Assembly (NCBI GenBank): GCA_964511665.1
Contig: CAZEHA010000002.1
Coordinates: 1 to 64,000, forward strand
Reading direction: 5' to 3'
DNA length: 64,000 bases
From: JAGOEF01 sp964511665
GTDB taxonomy: Bacteria > Bacteroidota > Bacteroidia > Bacteroidales > ML635J-15
The notes under the pieces are model-generated. The model was given only the letters and a program-made list of their open reading frames with translations. It did no database searches and was not told the DNA's origin. Position 1 is the stretch's first letter, and the number at the start of each line of letters is the position of its first letter. The position numbers and the translations under genes are program-made. Below, in pieces: positions 37,421 to 46,881 of this stretch.

Positions 37421-37918
37421 ATGTTTCCCAAATATATTATTTCAGGAGGACAAACAGGAGCCGACAGGGCAGCCCTCGATTTTGCACTTTCGCACAACAT
37501 TGGCTGTGGGGGATACTGCCCTAAAGGAAGGTATGCCGAAGACGGACGAATCGACAAGAAATATCCGCTGAAAGAAACTGCAGGAACTTACTATCAGGAA
37601 CGCACACGGCTCAACGTAAGTGAATCAGACGGAACCTTAATATTTATTTGCGGTGGTATTCTCGGCAAAGGCACTCACTATACCAGAAGCACCTGTATTC
37701 AAATGAACAAACCTTTTTTGGTTATTGATTTATTTAACGACGCAGGCAACAATATCGAACAATGCAGGCAATGGATTCAACAAGAGAGTATCGAAGTTAT
37801 AAACATTGCCGGAAACAGAGAAAGTACCTCACTGGGAATTTACAGGTTGTGTTCTTCGTTTTTATCGGATCTGTTTGCCGGATACCCAATACACCGTTTG
37901 TCGGAATTTGATGCATGA
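37421..37918 (+). CDS. YpsA-like/putative molybdenum carrier protein (SLOG-type Rossmann fold)
   Basis: The 165-aa protein begins with YIISGGQTGADRAALDFALS, the nucleotide-binding loop of the family annotated as putative molybdenum carrier (YpsA-like, SLOG superfamily). NVSESDGTLIF and the Gly-rich segment ICGGILGKGTHYT are the later family motifs. The fold is related to the molybdenum cofactor carrier protein, but direct cofactor binding is not demonstrated for most members; ADP-ribose-type ligands are an alternative. The frame extends to 37355 with a GTG. The ATG at 37421 fits the family start and the promoter match. It stands alone between the envelope gene and secA. Confidence 0.85.
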   Translation: MFPKYIISGGQTGADRAALDFALSHNIGCGGYCPKGRYAEDGRIDKKYPLKETAGTYYQERTRLNVSESDGTLIFICGGILGKGTHYTRSTCIQMNKPFLVIDLFNDAGNNIEQCRQWIQQESIEVINIAGNRESTSLGIYRLCSSFLSDLFAGYPIHRLSEFDA

Positions 37919-38019
37919 TACATTGCAAATAAAAACCTGGTTTACACTGTTACCCATTGAATATTGAATTTACGGTTGCATATAAATGAGATAAAATACA
38001 TAGCTTCAATAATTATTAT

Positions 38020-38027
38020 TAATTTTG
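38020..38027 (+). promoter_or_regulatory. Candidate -7 element for secA
   Basis: TAATTTTG matches TAnnTTTG exactly and lies 30 bp before the secA start codon. No -33 TTTG was found at the usual spacing. Confidence 0.45.
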
Positions 38028-38057
38028 TAGGTTTATTACATTTAAATTCAATATTTC

Positions 38058-41000
38058 ATGGCATTATCGGGATTTCTAACCAAACTATTCGGGTCGAAAG
38101 CAGAACGCGATCTCAAAGAAATTCAACCTGTAGTTGACAGCATACTTGATGTTGAACCGGAAATCGCTAAACTCAATAACGATGAGCTTAGGGAGCGTAC
38201 CTTTTCTATCCGCAAACAAATTCAGGAACACATTAAAAGTGAGCAGGCACAAATTGCAGCGCTAAAAGAAAAGGTTGAAACCCTCGAGATAGATGAGAGG
38301 GAAGAAGTATTTGAAGAAATTGATAAAGTTGAAAAAATAATCACCGATAAAATTGAGGAAGTGCTTTTCGAGGTCTTGCCACAAGTTTTTTGCATTGTAA
38401 AAGAAACTGCCCGCAGGTTTACCGAAAATGAATTCGTAAAAGCCCGTGCGCTTGATTACGACCGACAATTGGCCACCTCCGTCGATTTTGTTAATATTGA
38501 AGGCGACACCGCTATTTGGAACAACTCCTGGATAGCCGGCGGAAACCTTACCAAGTGGGAAATGATACATTACGACGTGCAATTGTTTGGTGGCGTGGTG
38601 CTGCATCGTGGAGCCATTGCCGAAATGGCCACCGGTGAAGGAAAAACCCTGGTAGCTACCCTACCCGTTTTCTTAAACGCCTTGCCCGGACGCGGTGTTC
38701 ATGTGGTTACCGTGAACGACTATCTGGCCAAGCGCGATGCCGAGTGGATGGGACCTATTTTTCAGTTCCATGGGTTAAGCATCGACTGCATCGACAAACA
38801 CGAACCCAACAGCGAATCGCGCCGTCAAGCCTATTTAAGCGATATTACTTATGGCACCAACAACGAATTTGGATTCGATTATTTGCGCGACAACATGGCC
38901 ATCAGCATGAGCGATTTGGTGCAGCGCGGCCATAATTACGCCATTGTCGATGAGGTCGATTCGGTATTAATTGACGATGCACGTACTCCTCTCATTATTT
39001 CGGGGCCAACACCACGCGGCAACGATCAGTTGTTCGAAAGTTTCAAAGGACAGGTATTCAAACTGTACTCAACGCAGCGTGACCTGGTTAACCAAATATT
39101 GGTTGATGCCAAACGACTAATTAAAGAAGGAGATAAAGAAAAAGGCGGCTATAAGCTGTTGCAGGCATACAAAGGTCTTCCGAAAAACAAGCCACTTATT
39201 AAATTCCTCAGCGAAGAAGGGATGAGAGTGCTGCTTCAGAAAACCGAGAACTTTTACATGCAAGACAACTCGAAACATATGCACAAAGTTACAGAAGAGT
39301 TGTTTTTTATAATCGACGAAAAGCAGAACACCATTGAACTTACCGATAAAGGCATCGATTTGTTGTCGCAAAGCAACGAAGACTCGTCATTTTTTATTTT
39401 GCCCGACATTGGTTCCGAAATTGCCAGTATCGAGAAATCGGGATTGAACGACAACGATAAACTCACACGAAAAGACGAAATGCTTCGCGATTACGCAATA
39501 AAATCGGAAAGGGTCCACACAGTAAATCAACTACTGAAGGCATACACACTATTCGAAAAAGATGTGGAATATGTGGTTATCGACAATAAAGTAAAAATTG
39601 TTGATGAGCAAACCGGACGTATTATGGAAGGTCGCCGCTATTCCGACGGATTGCATCAGGCTATAGAAGCCAAAGAGAACGTAAAGGTGGAAGCTGCCAC
39701 ACAAACCTATGCCACCATTACACTGCAGAATTACTTTAGAATGTACAACAAACTGGCCGGTATGACAGGGACTGCCGAAACCGAAGCCGGTGAACTATGG
39801 GACATATACAAACTTGATGTGGTGGTGATTCCAACCAATCGACCCATTACACGTAAAGACTATGAAGATTTGGTTTATAAAACCAAACGCGAAAAATACA
39901 ATGCAGTAATTGGCGAAATTGCCGATCTCACACGAGCCGGAAGACCGGTGCTGGTAGGTACTACTTCAGTTGAAATATCGGAGTTATTGTCGCGTATGCT
40001 CAAGCTGAAAGGCATACATCACAACGTATTGAATGCAAAACTGCATAAAAGGGAAGCCGACATTGTGGCCGAAGCCGGTTGGTCGAAAACAGTTACTATT
40101 GCTACCAATATGGCAGGTCGTGGTACCGACATCAAGCTAAGCAAAGAGGTAAAAGAAGCGGGTGGATTAGCAATTATTGGCACCGAAAGACATGAATCGC
40201 GGCGCGTCGACCGACAGTTACGTGGTCGTGCCGGACGACAGGGAGACCCGGGCTCATCACAATTTTTCGTTTCTCTCGAAGACGACCTCATGCGGCTGTT
40301 CGGGTCTGAACGAATTGCAGGTCTCATGGACAGAATGGGACTCAAAGAAGGTGAAGTAATTCAGCACTCGATGATATCTAAATCGATTGAAAGGGCACAA
40401 AAAAAGGTAGAAGAAAATAACTTTGGTATTCGTAAGCGATTGCTCGAATACGACGATGTGATGAACTCGCAACGTACTGTAATTTATAAGAAACGACGCA
40501 ATGCTCTCGATGGAGAACGATTGAGTGTTGATATATCGAATATGATGTACGACCTGTGCGTGAGCCTTACCGAAACACTGCACGAAAATGGCGATTACGA
40601 AGAATTTAAGTTCGAACTGTTGCGCTTCTTATCGATTGATGCTCCTGTTACTGAAAGAGAATTTGGTAATTTGGGCGTACAAGAGCTTATCGAAAAGGTG
40701 TATACACGAGTTCTCGATACTCACAAACGTAAATCGAAAGCCATTGCCGATCAGGCATATCCTGTAATTAAAAGCGTATTCGAAACTCAAGGCGACCGAT
40801 ATCACAATATTATTGTTCCGGTTACCGATGGCAACAACACATATAAAGTTGTGGTTAACCTCGAAAAAGCCTACAATACCGTTGGAAAAGAAATAGTTAC
40901 TGCCTACGAAAAAACAGTGGTGTTAAGCACTATTGATGATTCCTGGAAAGAGCATCTACGCGAAATGGACGATTTACGTCAATCGGTGCAGGCGGCTTCT

Positions 41001-41336
41001 TATGAACAAAAAGACCCTCTATTGATTTACAAACTTGAATCGTACAACCTGTTTAAAGCGCTTATCGATAAAATCAACAAATCGGTTCTTTCTACCTTGA
41101 TGAAAGGGCATATCCCTATGCAAGAAGGCGACGAAGTAGCCGAAGCACGACAGCAGAGACGCCTCGACACCAGTAGAATGACCACCGGCAGAGCCGATCC
41201 GGGATACAACGACCCAAGCAAAGGAAAAGCGTCGAACCAACCGGTAAAAGTGGAGAAAAAAGTGGGAAGAAACGACCCCTGCCCTTGTGGTAGCGGCAAA
41301 AAATTCAAACATTGTCACGGTACCAATGCAGTGTAA
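38058..41336 (+). CDS. secA: Preprotein translocase ATPase SecA
   Basis: The 1092-aa motor drives Sec-dependent export. It has Walker A AEMATGEGKTLVATL (about 188-202) and VVTVNDYLAKRDAEWMGPI. The DEVDSVLIDDARTPLIISGP segment carries Walker B, with NMAGRGTDIKL and RQLRGRAGRQGDPGSS in the second nucleotide-binding fold. The C-terminus ends in the zinc-binding SEC-C motif (GRNDPCPCGSGKKFKHCHG). It is longer than E. coli SecA (901 residues) owing to an insertion rich in charged residues near 60-105 and another around 330-470, as is usual in Bacteroidota. It stands first in a long block of plus-strand envelope genes, all of whose signal-peptide products need it. Confidence 0.98.
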   Translation: MALSGFLTKLFGSKAERDLKEIQPVVDSILDVEPEIAKLNNDELRERTFSIRKQIQEHIKSEQAQIAALKEKVETLEIDEREEVFEEIDKVEKIITDKIEEVLFEVLPQVFCIVKETARRFTENEFVKARALDYDRQLATSVDFVNIEGDTAIWNNSWIAGGNLTKWEMIHYDVQLFGGVVLHRGAIAEMATGEGKTLVATLPVFLNALPGRGVHVVTVNDYLAKRDAEWMGPIFQFHGLSIDCIDKHEPNSESRRQAYLSDITYGTNNEFGFDYLRDNMAISMSDLVQRGHNYAIVDEVDSVLIDDARTPLIISGPTPRGNDQLFESFKGQVFKLYSTQRDLVNQILVDAKRLIKEGDKEKGGYKLLQAYKGLPKNKPLIKFLSEEGMRVLLQKTENFYMQDNSKHMHKVTEELFFIIDEKQNTIELTDKGIDLLSQSNEDSSFFILPDIGSEIASIEKSGLNDNDKLTRKDEMLRDYAIKSERVHTVNQLLKAYTLFEKDVEYVVIDNKVKIVDEQTGRIMEGRRYSDGLHQAIEAKENVKVEAATQTYATITLQNYFRMYNKLAGMTGTAETEAGELWDIYKLDVVVIPTNRPITRKDYEDLVYKTKREKYNAVIGEIADLTRAGRPVLVGTTSVEISELLSRMLKLKGIHHNVLNAKLHKREADIVAEAGWSKTVTIATNMAGRGTDIKLSKEVKEAGGLAIIGTERHESRRVDRQLRGRAGRQGDPGSSQFFVSLEDDLMRLFGSERIAGLMDRMGLKEGEVIQHSMISKSIERAQKKVEENNFGIRKRLLEYDDVMNSQRTVIYKKRRNALDGERLSVDISNMMYDLCVSLTETLHENGDYEEFKFELLRFLSIDAPVTEREFGNLGVQELIEKVYTRVLDTHKRKSKAIADQAYPVIKSVFETQGDRYHNIIVPVTDGNNTYKVVVNLEKAYNTVGKEIVTAYEKTVVLSTIDDSWKEHLREMDDLRQSVQAASYEQKDPLLIYKLESYNLFKALIDKINKSVLSTLMKGHIPMQEGDEVAEARQQRRLDTSRMTTGRADPGYNDPSKGKASNQPVKVEKKVGRNDPCPCGSGKKFKHCHGTNAV

Positions 41337-41361
41337 CATGAAGCATTTGTTTAGTTTTTAT

Positions 41362-41369
41362 TATATTTG
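41362..41369 (+). promoter_or_regulatory. Candidate -7 element for the TPR gene
   Basis: TATATTTG matches TAnnTTTG exactly, 37 bp before the ATG at 41406 and 26 bp after the secA stop. It overlaps a TTG that could open a longer frame, which favours the shorter start. Confidence 0.45.
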
Positions 41370-41405
41370 CATTTGAAATCAACTGATAACCAAGCATTTC
41401 GACTT

Positions 41406-42551
41406 ATGAAAAAAATACTGGCAACTATTCTATTCAGCCTTGCCCTGCAAGCGACGCTGTTTTCGCAAACCGACTTAAAAGATTCGGTTGCAGTGTATAT
41501 TGATACAACTCAGGTTATCATTCCTATTAAAATTGGAATCGATTCTATCGCTGCAGTATCCGATACAAGTTCCACATTGATTGTTGCCGAGAATCAGGAA
41601 GCATTTCTTGCATACAACGATGGTGTTGAACTGTTTCGTAATGGCGATTTTCAAACAGCTGCCTATAAGTTTACAATAGCCATACAGTTTAATCCATCTT
41701 TCGAAAAAGCGTATTTCAACCGGGGAAGTTCTTACCTTCAACAACAGGAATTAGATCTGGCTTACAACGACTTCGATTCGTGCCGTATTCTTTATCCCGA
41801 CAAAGCCAGTGTTTATTATTATTTGGGATATATCAGCTTTTACCAACAAAAACCCGAAAAGGCAGAGGAATATTTCAACACGGCGATAGCCAAAGGCTTT
41901 ATCGATGCAAATTTGTACTACCTCAAAGGCATTCTCGAATTCAACAAAAACAACTTCACTGCAGCTATCGAAAATTTCGACAACAGTATTGCAAACGACG
42001 ATAAGAACTTTTTAGCATACCACGACAGGGGTTCTGCATTCCGCATGTCCGATAAACCTGAGGAGGCCATTGCCGATTACACAAAATCGCTTGAAATCAA
42101 CCCTAAGATGCATCAGGCTTATAACAACCGAGGCTCGGTGTATCGCAAACAAAAGCAATACGACAAAGCCATCGACGACTATAATGAGGCCATAAAATTA
42201 AAAGAGAATTATTATATTGCCTACAATAACAGGGGAATTGCCAAATACGAAACGGGCAAATACAAAGAAGCCGTTGAGGACTTCGACGACGCCATTCGCT
42301 ATAAGAAAGATTATGCCTATGCATATAACAATAAGGGCTTGGCATTGTATCGGCTGATGAAATACGACGATGCTGTTGATGCTTTTTCAAAAGCCATTGC
42401 AATAAACCCGAACTATGGACACGCCTATTTGCACCGTGGCAGTTCATACGAAATGCAGCGAAAATTTACTGAATCGTGCCAGGACTGGATGATGGCTCTT
42501 AAACTGGGAGTTGAAGAAGCCAAAGAATATACGGTAATTTGTAACGAATAA
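41406..42551 (+). CDS. Exported TPR-repeat protein
   Basis: The 381-aa protein has a signal peptide (MKKILATILFSLALQATLFS region). Following a low-complexity linker come about eight tetratricopeptide repeats, visible by A-x3-Y-N-N-R-G-x-A and Y-x2-A-I-x-D-Y-x-x-A-I patterns (YNNRGSVYRKQKQYDKAIDD, YNNRGIAKYETGKYKEAVED). TPRs are protein-protein interaction scaffolds, here on the periplasmic side or in the outer membrane. The frame is open from a TTG at 41367, but the ATG at 41406 puts the signal peptide first. The PD40-OmpA gene starts 11 bp after its stop, so they form one unit; it may support assembly of the envelope complex formed by the following OmpA proteins. Confidence 0.88.
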   Translation: MKKILATILFSLALQATLFSQTDLKDSVAVYIDTTQVIIPIKIGIDSIAAVSDTSSTLIVAENQEAFLAYNDGVELFRNGDFQTAAYKFTIAIQFNPSFEKAYFNRGSSYLQQQELDLAYNDFDSCRILYPDKASVYYYLGYISFYQQKPEKAEEYFNTAIAKGFIDANLYYLKGILEFNKNNFTAAIENFDNSIANDDKNFLAYHDRGSAFRMSDKPEEAIADYTKSLEINPKMHQAYNNRGSVYRKQKQYDKAIDDYNEAIKLKENYYIAYNNRGIAKYETGKYKEAVEDFDDAIRYKKDYAYAYNNKGLALYRLMKYDDAVDAFSKAIAINPNYGHAYLHRGSSYEMQRKFTESCQDWMMALKLGVEEAKEYTVICNE

Positions 42552-42562
42552 ACCAAAGCATC

Positions 42563-44647
42563 ATGAATATAAGAATAATTATAGTTATAATGCTGTTTAC
42601 CATAGCGGCATTTCATTCACGCGCCCAAGAGAATGTAGAAATCGTAAAAAAAGAGTTTCAAACCGGGAAAGATGGTTTTAAGGATGCATGGGATGCCATA
42701 AAACAAGCCGACAAATTGTATGCCTTCGGCGAAGGGGGCTATCGGAACGCCCTCTATCTATATCTGTTTGCATATCAGTATAACAAGAAAAACGCCGAGT
42801 TGAATTATAAAATCGGAGTTTGCTACCTTCATTCCATCGAAAAGACAAAAGCCGTGGAGCATTTGAAAGATGCAGCCATACTAAAACCCAATGTAGCTAA
42901 AGACATCGACTTCTTTTTAGGCAGGGCATATCATTTGAGTTATCAGTTCGACACTGCCATCTATTACCTCGAAAAATTCAAGACAAAGGCTGCTGCCGCA
43001 GGAATGAATATTGCCGACAAGGATATTAACAAGCGAATTGAAGAATGCAAATGGGCAAAACAATATGTGGCCAATCCGGTAAGAGTATTTATCGACAATG
43101 TTGGCTCTAGTATTAATTCAGCCTATCCCGACTATGCTCCGGTAATTACTGCCGACGAGTCGATGATGGTGTTTTGCTCGAGGAGGCCGGGAGGAGTAGG
43201 TGACGAAGTTGACCCGAACGACCTGCAGTATTACGAAGACTTGTATATCTCATATTACGATAAAAAGCGCGGCTGGAGTCCGGCTGCTAACATGAAATCG
43301 CTCAACACCGAGTTCCACGACGCTTCTGTGGGCATATCGCCCGACGGACAGTTGCTGTTTACGTATAAAGGTGTACCCGACGGAACCTTGTATCAGAGTA
43401 AGCTGGTTGGCAGCACCTGGGGAAAACCTAAAGAATTGCCAAAAACCATTAACACCAAATACGATGAATCGGATGCCAGTTTAACCTACAACAACAAGCA
43501 ACTGTATTTTGTAAGCAACAGGCCCGAAGATGCATTTAAGTTTCCAAGTTTTGGAGGCAAAGACATCTTTATTTCAGAGCTCGACAAAAAAGGCGACTGG
43601 GGTCCGGCTAAAAACATTGGAGGAGTTATTAACACCCAATACGATGAACGTGGAGCCTTTATGCACCCCGATGGCAGAACCATGTATTTCAGTTCTCAGG
43701 GGCACAGTTCCATGGGAGGATTCGACATATTCTATTCCGAAAAAGACAGTTTAGGAAACTGGGGGCCACCTGTCAATCTTGGCTATCCTGTAAACACACC
43801 CGACGATGACGTGTTTTTTGTTGCTGCCGGAAATGCTCGTTACGGATACTACAGTTCGGCTCGCGAAGGAGGATTGGGGTTTCAGGATATTTACAAAATT
43901 ACATTTCTGGGTCCCGAAAAATTAATGGTGTGTGGTTCCGAAGACAATCTGCTGGCAAGCAGCGAAGTTACAGTTCAACAGAAAGTTGAAGTAAGCCAAA
44001 CCGTTCAGGTTCGAAAGGTAAGATTAACTATATTGAAGGGTACTATAACCGATTATATTTCGGAGGAGCCGGTAGAAGCTGAAATAGAAATAGTTGATAA
44101 CGAAAAAGACGAAGTTATATCGGTTATGTCGTCAAATAGCCTTACCGGTAAGTATTTAGTAAGTCTGCCTTCGGGTAAGAACTATGGTATTGCAGTAAAA
44201 GCACCCGACTATTTGTTCTACAGCGAAAACATCGACATACCTGAATCGCAAGACTATCAGGAAGTGACCAAAGACATCGTATTAAGTAAAGTGTCGGTTG
44301 GCTCAAAAATTATTCTGAAAAATATTTTCTTCGACTACGACAAAGCAAGCCTGCGTTCCGAATCAATGCCTGAATTGAACCGTTTGGTTACCTTGCTCAA
44401 TGCGTATCCCAAAATGCGTATCGAAATCGGTGGGCACACCGATAGTCACGGAAGCCTGCAATACAACACCAAGCTATCGAACGACAGGGCCAAATCGGTG
44501 GTCGACTTCCTTATCGAAAAAGGAATTAAAGCCGACAGACTCGAATATAAAGGATATGCCTTCACTGAACCTATTGCAACCAACGACACCGACGAAGGAC
44601 GTCAGCAAAACCGAAGGGTTGAATTCAAAGTGCTGAGTATAAAATAA
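42563..44647 (+). CDS. PD40/OmpA-domain outer-membrane protein (first paralogue)
   Basis: The 694-aa protein has a signal peptide (about 1-22). An N-terminal TPR-like helical region follows (about 40-170), then a WD40-like PD40 beta-propeller (YAPVITADESMMVFCSRR, ASVGISPDGQLLFTYKG, ERGAFMHPDGRTMYFSSQGH). A carboxypeptidase-regulatory-like Ig domain (about 490-580) precedes a C-terminal OmpA peptidoglycan-binding domain with IFFDYDKASLR, GGHTDSHGSLQYN and GRQQNRRVEF. The layout matches PorE- and GldL-cluster-associated OmpA proteins that tie T9SS to the cell wall. The next gene is a close paralogue with the same layout. The exact partner is unknown, but peptidoglycan anchoring is well supported. 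Confidence 0.87.
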   Translation: MNIRIIIVIMLFTIAAFHSRAQENVEIVKKEFQTGKDGFKDAWDAIKQADKLYAFGEGGYRNALYLYLFAYQYNKKNAELNYKIGVCYLHSIEKTKAVEHLKDAAILKPNVAKDIDFFLGRAYHLSYQFDTAIYYLEKFKTKAAAAGMNIADKDINKRIEECKWAKQYVANPVRVFIDNVGSSINSAYPDYAPVITADESMMVFCSRRPGGVGDEVDPNDLQYYEDLYISYYDKKRGWSPAANMKSLNTEFHDASVGISPDGQLLFTYKGVPDGTLYQSKLVGSTWGKPKELPKTINTKYDESDASLTYNNKQLYFVSNRPEDAFKFPSFGGKDIFISELDKKGDWGPAKNIGGVINTQYDERGAFMHPDGRTMYFSSQGHSSMGGFDIFYSEKDSLGNWGPPVNLGYPVNTPDDDVFFVAAGNARYGYYSSAREGGLGFQDIYKITFLGPEKLMVCGSEDNLLASSEVTVQQKVEVSQTVQVRKVRLTILKGTITDYISEEPVEAEIEIVDNEKDEVISVMSSNSLTGKYLVSLPSGKNYGIAVKAPDYLFYSENIDIPESQDYQEVTKDIVLSKVSVGSKIILKNIFFDYDKASLRSESMPELNRLVTLLNAYPKMRIEIGGHTDSHGSLQYNTKLSNDRAKSVVDFLIEKGIKADRLEYKGYAFTEPIATNDTDEGRQQNRRVEFKVLSIK

Positions 44648-44810
44648 ACGCTGCAAAAAGCTTATTCACCAATCAATTGTGAATAACTCGTAATAATACT
44701 TTCTTGCAGTTTCAGAGAAAATCATGAAATTTGTCTCTTGGCATAATTTTTATGTCATGCTAAACCAAAAGCTGCAAATGGCAAACAAATTACAACACAA
44801 CCATAGCTTT

Positions 44811-46811
44811 ATGAATGTATCGTTGATAAAAAAAACCTGGTCGCTTATCATTATTTTGATATTAGGTGCTAATGTAATGGCACAGAAAGACGTAAAGTTT
44901 AAAAGCAATAATTTTCCGAAAGACCCCAAGGGTTTTCAAAAGGCAATGTCGAACCTGAAAACCGGAGATAATCTGGTGAACGACAAGCGCAATTTTAGAG
45001 AGGCATTAAACTATTACTTACCGGCACACGATTTTAACCCGAATAATGCCGAATTGAACTTCAAAATCGGGGTGTGCTATTTTTATTCGGAAAAAAAACA
45101 TCTTTGCCTTCCCTACCTCGAAAAAGCTTATGAACTCGATCCAAAAGTCAATAAGGATATTTGCTATTTTTTGGGGCGCGGATGCCACATTAATTACGAA
45201 TTCGACAAGGCAATTCAATTCTTTGAATTGTTTAAAAACCAAAGGGGCGTCAATTCCGAGTACCTGAAAAGCACTCCCCGTCATATTGAAGAATGCCTGA
45301 ATGGTAAAGTTTTGGTGCAAGACACATTGTTTGTAGATATATTAAATCTGGGGGCCAACATCAACACCGAATATTCGGAATATAACCCGTTGATTACTGC
45401 CGACGGTGAAGAACTTATTTTTATTAGCCGCCGCAAAGGTACAACAGGCAATAAAGTGGATACTAACGACGGAATGTTCAACGAAGACGTTTACACTACA
45501 AGCCTTGTTGATGGCAAGTGGACCGTAGCGCGCAATATTGGCAAGCCTATTAACACGCCCCGACACGATGCGGTGCTGGGTCTTTCTCCTGATGGACAGC
45601 AATTGCTGGTTTATCTCGATATCAACGAGGGCGACATTGGAGTTTCGTACCTCTCGGGTACAAGATGGACAAAACCGGTTCCTCTGGGGCAAAATATCAA
45701 TTCACAGTTTCATGAATCGAAAGCTTGCTTGTCGCCTGATGGAAAAACCCTATACTTTATCAGCAACAATCCGAAAAATTCTTTAGGAGGACGCGACATA
45801 TTTGTATCGAAGGCCGATAAAGACGGCGACTGGAGCCCTGCCGAAAACATCGGCAAAACTATTAATACGAAATATAATGAGGAAGGTGTTTTTATGCACC
45901 CCGACGGTAGAACATTATACTTCAGTTCTCAGGGGCATAACTCGATGGGTGGCTACGACATATTTAAAACTGTAATGGACAGTACCGGAGAATGGACAAC
46001 GCCTGTAAATGTTGGGTTCCCCATTAACACACCCGGCGATGATGTTTTTTACACAGTATGCGCCAGCGGCAAGAAAGCGTATTTTGCTTCTTACCGCGAA
46101 GACGGATATGGCATGTACGATATCTACGAAATCAGGTTTAAAGAGAAAACTACCGAGAATATTGCTGATATAAAAACCGAGAAAGTGCTGGTAACCATTC
46201 TTAAAGGAACAGTGAAAGACTCGAAAACTCATGTACCCATTGAAGCAAAAATCGAGATAATTGATAACGTAAAAAACGAGGTTATCGCCACCTTTAACAG
46301 TAACAGTGCTACCGGAAGATATTTGGTATCGCTGCCCTCGGGTCGCAACTACGGTATTAACGTAAATCACAATGCATACCTGTTTCACTCTGAAAATTTC
46401 GACATTGCCGACACCACCGATTATCAGGAAATAGTGAAAGACATATATCTTCAGAAAATTGAAGTAGGAACCAAGGTGGTACTTCGCAATATTTTCTTCG
46501 ACTACAACAAGGCTACCCTCAGGGCAGAGTCGACTGCAGAACTCGACAAGCTGGTTGGCGTGCTTAAGAAAGAGTCGATGTTGCGAATCGAAATATCGGG
46601 CCACACCGATAATATTGGGAACTACGAATACAACAAAAAGCTTTCGGAAGACCGTGCCAAGTCAGTGGTTGATTATCTCGTAAAACAAGGCATCGATAAA
46701 ACACGTCTCGAATATGCCGGATATGCTTTCGACCAGCCCATTTCTGATAACGATTCCGAAGAAGGTCGACAATTAAACCGCAGGGTTGAGTTTAAGGTAC
46801 TGAGCCACTAA
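44811..46811 (+). CDS. PD40/OmpA-domain outer-membrane protein (second paralogue)
   Basis: The 666-aa protein repeats the layout of its upstream neighbour. It has a signal peptide (LIIILILGANVMAQ), a TPR-like helical region and a PD40 propeller (YNPLITADGEELIFISRR, AVLGLSPDGQQLLVYLD, EGVFMHPDGRTLYFSSQGH). An Ig-like regulatory domain follows, then a C-terminal OmpA domain with IFFDYNKATLR, SGHTDNIGNYEYN and GRQLNRRVEF. The frame is open from 44724, but the ATG at 44811 puts the signal peptide at the N-terminus. The two genes arose by tandem duplication: domain boundaries and several motifs match residue for residue. A short inverted repeat lies in the 163-bp gap between them. Confidence 0.87.
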   Translation: MNVSLIKKTWSLIIILILGANVMAQKDVKFKSNNFPKDPKGFQKAMSNLKTGDNLVNDKRNFREALNYYLPAHDFNPNNAELNFKIGVCYFYSEKKHLCLPYLEKAYELDPKVNKDICYFLGRGCHINYEFDKAIQFFELFKNQRGVNSEYLKSTPRHIEECLNGKVLVQDTLFVDILNLGANINTEYSEYNPLITADGEELIFISRRKGTTGNKVDTNDGMFNEDVYTTSLVDGKWTVARNIGKPINTPRHDAVLGLSPDGQQLLVYLDINEGDIGVSYLSGTRWTKPVPLGQNINSQFHESKACLSPDGKTLYFISNNPKNSLGGRDIFVSKADKDGDWSPAENIGKTINTKYNEEGVFMHPDGRTLYFSSQGHNSMGGYDIFKTVMDSTGEWTTPVNVGFPINTPGDDVFYTVCASGKKAYFASYREDGYGMYDIYEIRFKEKTTENIADIKTEKVLVTILKGTVKDSKTHVPIEAKIEIIDNVKNEVIATFNSNSATGRYLVSLPSGRNYGINVNHNAYLFHSENFDIADTTDYQEIVKDIYLQKIEVGTKVVLRNIFFDYNKATLRAESTAELDKLVGVLKKESMLRIEISGHTDNIGNYEYNKKLSEDRAKSVVDYLVKQGIDKTRLEYAGYAFDQPISDNDSEEGRQLNRRVEFKVLSH

Positions 46812-46881
46812 ATAAACCTATAGCTTGTTAACTGTTAATATTTGTTAAAGCTTTACTCCGGCGCATATAAACTGACGCAAA